Below the pieces are notes generated by a model, which had not been told where the DNA came from, made no database searches, and worked only from the letters and a program-made list of their open reading frames with translations. From Nitrospirota bacterium (GTDB taxonomy: Bacteria; Nitrospirota; Thermodesulfovibrionia; Thermodesulfovibrionales; UBA6898): a stretch of 8,956 bases of DNA. This document shows, piece by piece, positions 8,480-8,956 of the stretch (within the stretch, counting starts at the first letter, position 1; each line of letters opens with the position of its first letter). The DNA is taken from assembly GCA_021787505.1 (NCBI GenBank), contig JAJYLU010000049.1:1-8956 (forward strand), in the 5' to 3' direction. Position numbers and translations under genes: made by a program.

Positions 8480-8530
8480 AAAAAAAGGACCCTCGCGGTA
8501 CTATGTCTGATAAGATAGTGACCTTTTTTC
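8480..8530. terminator. Terminator-like structured element between divergent mutS and yceD
   Basis: On the plus strand GGT-ACTAT (8497-8504) can pair with ATAGT-ACC (8515-8523, one bulged G) around a 10-base loop, and six T residues follow at once (8524-8529). This is the form of an intrinsic terminator, with a rather weak, AT-rich stem. On the minus strand the same hairpin is followed ten bases later by CC and seven T residues, and the outer AAAAAAGG (8481-8488) can pair with CCTTTTTT (8522-8529) as an alternative fold. It sits between divergent genes, where no converging transcripts need ending. A 16-codon frame starting at 8468 and stopping at 8518 runs into the hairpin; no ribosome site is seen for it. 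Confidence 0.4.
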
Positions 8531-8585
8531 TTTAATCTATAAGCCCTTGCGGGCGGCTTACCCGGCGTGGCCCTGGCCGTTTTCC

Positions 8586-8615
8586 TTGACTTATTCCCCT
8601 GATTCTCTTTATAAT
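8586..8615 (+). promoter_or_regulatory. Near-consensus sigma-70 promoter for the yceD-family gene
   Basis: TTGACT (8586-8591, 5 of 6 to TTGACA) and a perfect TATAAT (8610-8615), separated by 18 bases. Transcription would start near 8622, leaving a leader of about 20 bases before the ATG at 8642. This is the best promoter match in the window. A small GC-rich inverted repeat (CGGC at 8563-8566, GCCG at 8576-8579, then four T) lies directly upstream of it. Confidence 0.7.
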
Positions 8616-8641
8616 TCTAGATACTTTTTCGGTCTTTAAAA

Positions 8642-8956
8642 ATGAAAATCGTCATCGAAGATATACCCGACGAGGGCCTGATTGTAGATCTTGAGGAAAA
8701 GCTGACCCCAGAAGAAGTTTCGCTCTCGTGCACGGCCAGGTCCAGGCTTTCCCTGAATAAGGTCGGCACCGAGATCGTGATCACCGGCAGGCTGAAGGCC
8801 GATATGGACCTTCAGTGCAGCAGGTGCCTGAAGGATTTCAGACAGACCCTCGACATCCCGGTGAACGTAGTCTACCACCCGATCGAAGACGCCGGCGACG
8901 AAAGACACGCCCTGAAGGATGACGAGATGGACATGGGATTTTATAAAGGCGAGGAA
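8642..8956 (+). CDS. YceD/DUF177-family protein, partial at window edge
   Basis: The first 105 codons of a gene that continues past the right edge. The protein begins M-K-I-V-I-E-D-I-P-D-E-G-L, followed by a beta-rich region and the family signature C-S-R-C-L at residues 59-63 (C59 and C62) after M-D-L-Q. An acidic stretch follows (about 81-105), as is usual in YceD proteins. These proteins are small, soluble and typically encoded just before rpmF (ribosomal protein L32) and fatty acid synthesis genes, and have been linked to ribosomal RNA or ribosome metabolism; whether rpmF follows cannot be seen here. The ATG is the first start after the predicted transcription start. The 20-base leader has no Shine-Dalgarno sequence, which is unusual beside the good sites in the minus-strand cluster. 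The gene is divergent from mutS. Family assignment rests on the Cys motif, the size of the segment and its style. Confidence 0.82.
   Translation, partial: MKIVIEDIPDEGLIVDLEEKLTPEEVSLSCTARSRLSLNKVGTEIVITGRLKADMDLQCSRCLKDFRQTLDIPVNVVYHPIEDAGDERHALKDDEMDMGFYKGEE

Noticed and set aside
8541..8585. GC-rich inverted repeats (GCCC/GGGC and CGGC/GCCG plus TTTT) as a tRNA or riboswitch
   Set aside because: The stems are only four bases and no cloverleaf or known aptamer pattern is present; at most it is a weak terminator.
8636..8908. 90-codon minus-strand frame at the right edge
   Set aside because: It is antisense to the plus-strand YceD-type gene, which has the C-S-R-C-L signature and a strong promoter in the correct direction.

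Overview
The window is an ordinary chromosomal housekeeping segment of a bacterium with moderately high GC. It holds seven genes on the minus strand and one divergent gene on the plus strand, with almost no non-coding space. The gene content (GcvH with Lpd, enolase, an FtsB-like divisome protein, a GH57 glycosidase, MutS, a YceD/DUF177 protein) would suit a Nitrospirota or Desulfobacterota-type lineage. That placement is an impression from protein style only and is not proven by the sequence. I see no transposase, phage gene, tRNA, rRNA, CRISPR array or foreign-looking island.

Layout from the right edge leftward. At 8642-8956 (+) is the start of a YceD-family gene, preceded by a near-consensus sigma-70 promoter (TTGACT, 18-base spacer, TATAAT). 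The 237-base divergent spacer also carries a terminator-like element with A and T runs on its flanks. mutS (8404 to 5828, minus) fills the centre; its start lies beside an AT-rich inverted repeat and has no visible ribosome binding site. A 157-base gap (5671-5827) with a candidate extended -10 promoter separates it from a tight minus-strand cluster: gcvH (5670-5284), lpd (5287-3902), a 459-residue protein I do not recognise (3883-2504), eno (2468-1194), ftsB-like (1194-871) and a GH57 gene that runs off the left edge (881-1).

The cluster looks like one operon. gcvH and lpd overlap by 4 bases, eno and ftsB share one base (TAATG), ftsB and the GH57 gene overlap by 11 bases, and the remaining two gaps are 18 and 35 bases with good ribosome binding sites. 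GcvH and Lpd work together: Lpd reoxidises the dihydrolipoyl arm of GcvH in glycine cleavage, although no P- or T-protein gene is visible here. Enolase is a glycolytic/gluconeogenic enzyme, FtsB-like proteins act in division, and GH57 enzymes act on alpha-glucans. The mix suggests co-expression of growth-related genes more than one pathway.

Nothing here is clear evidence of a new system. The items most worth a second look are the unrecognised 459-residue protein, the structured spacer between mutS and yceD, and the possibly leaderless start of mutS.
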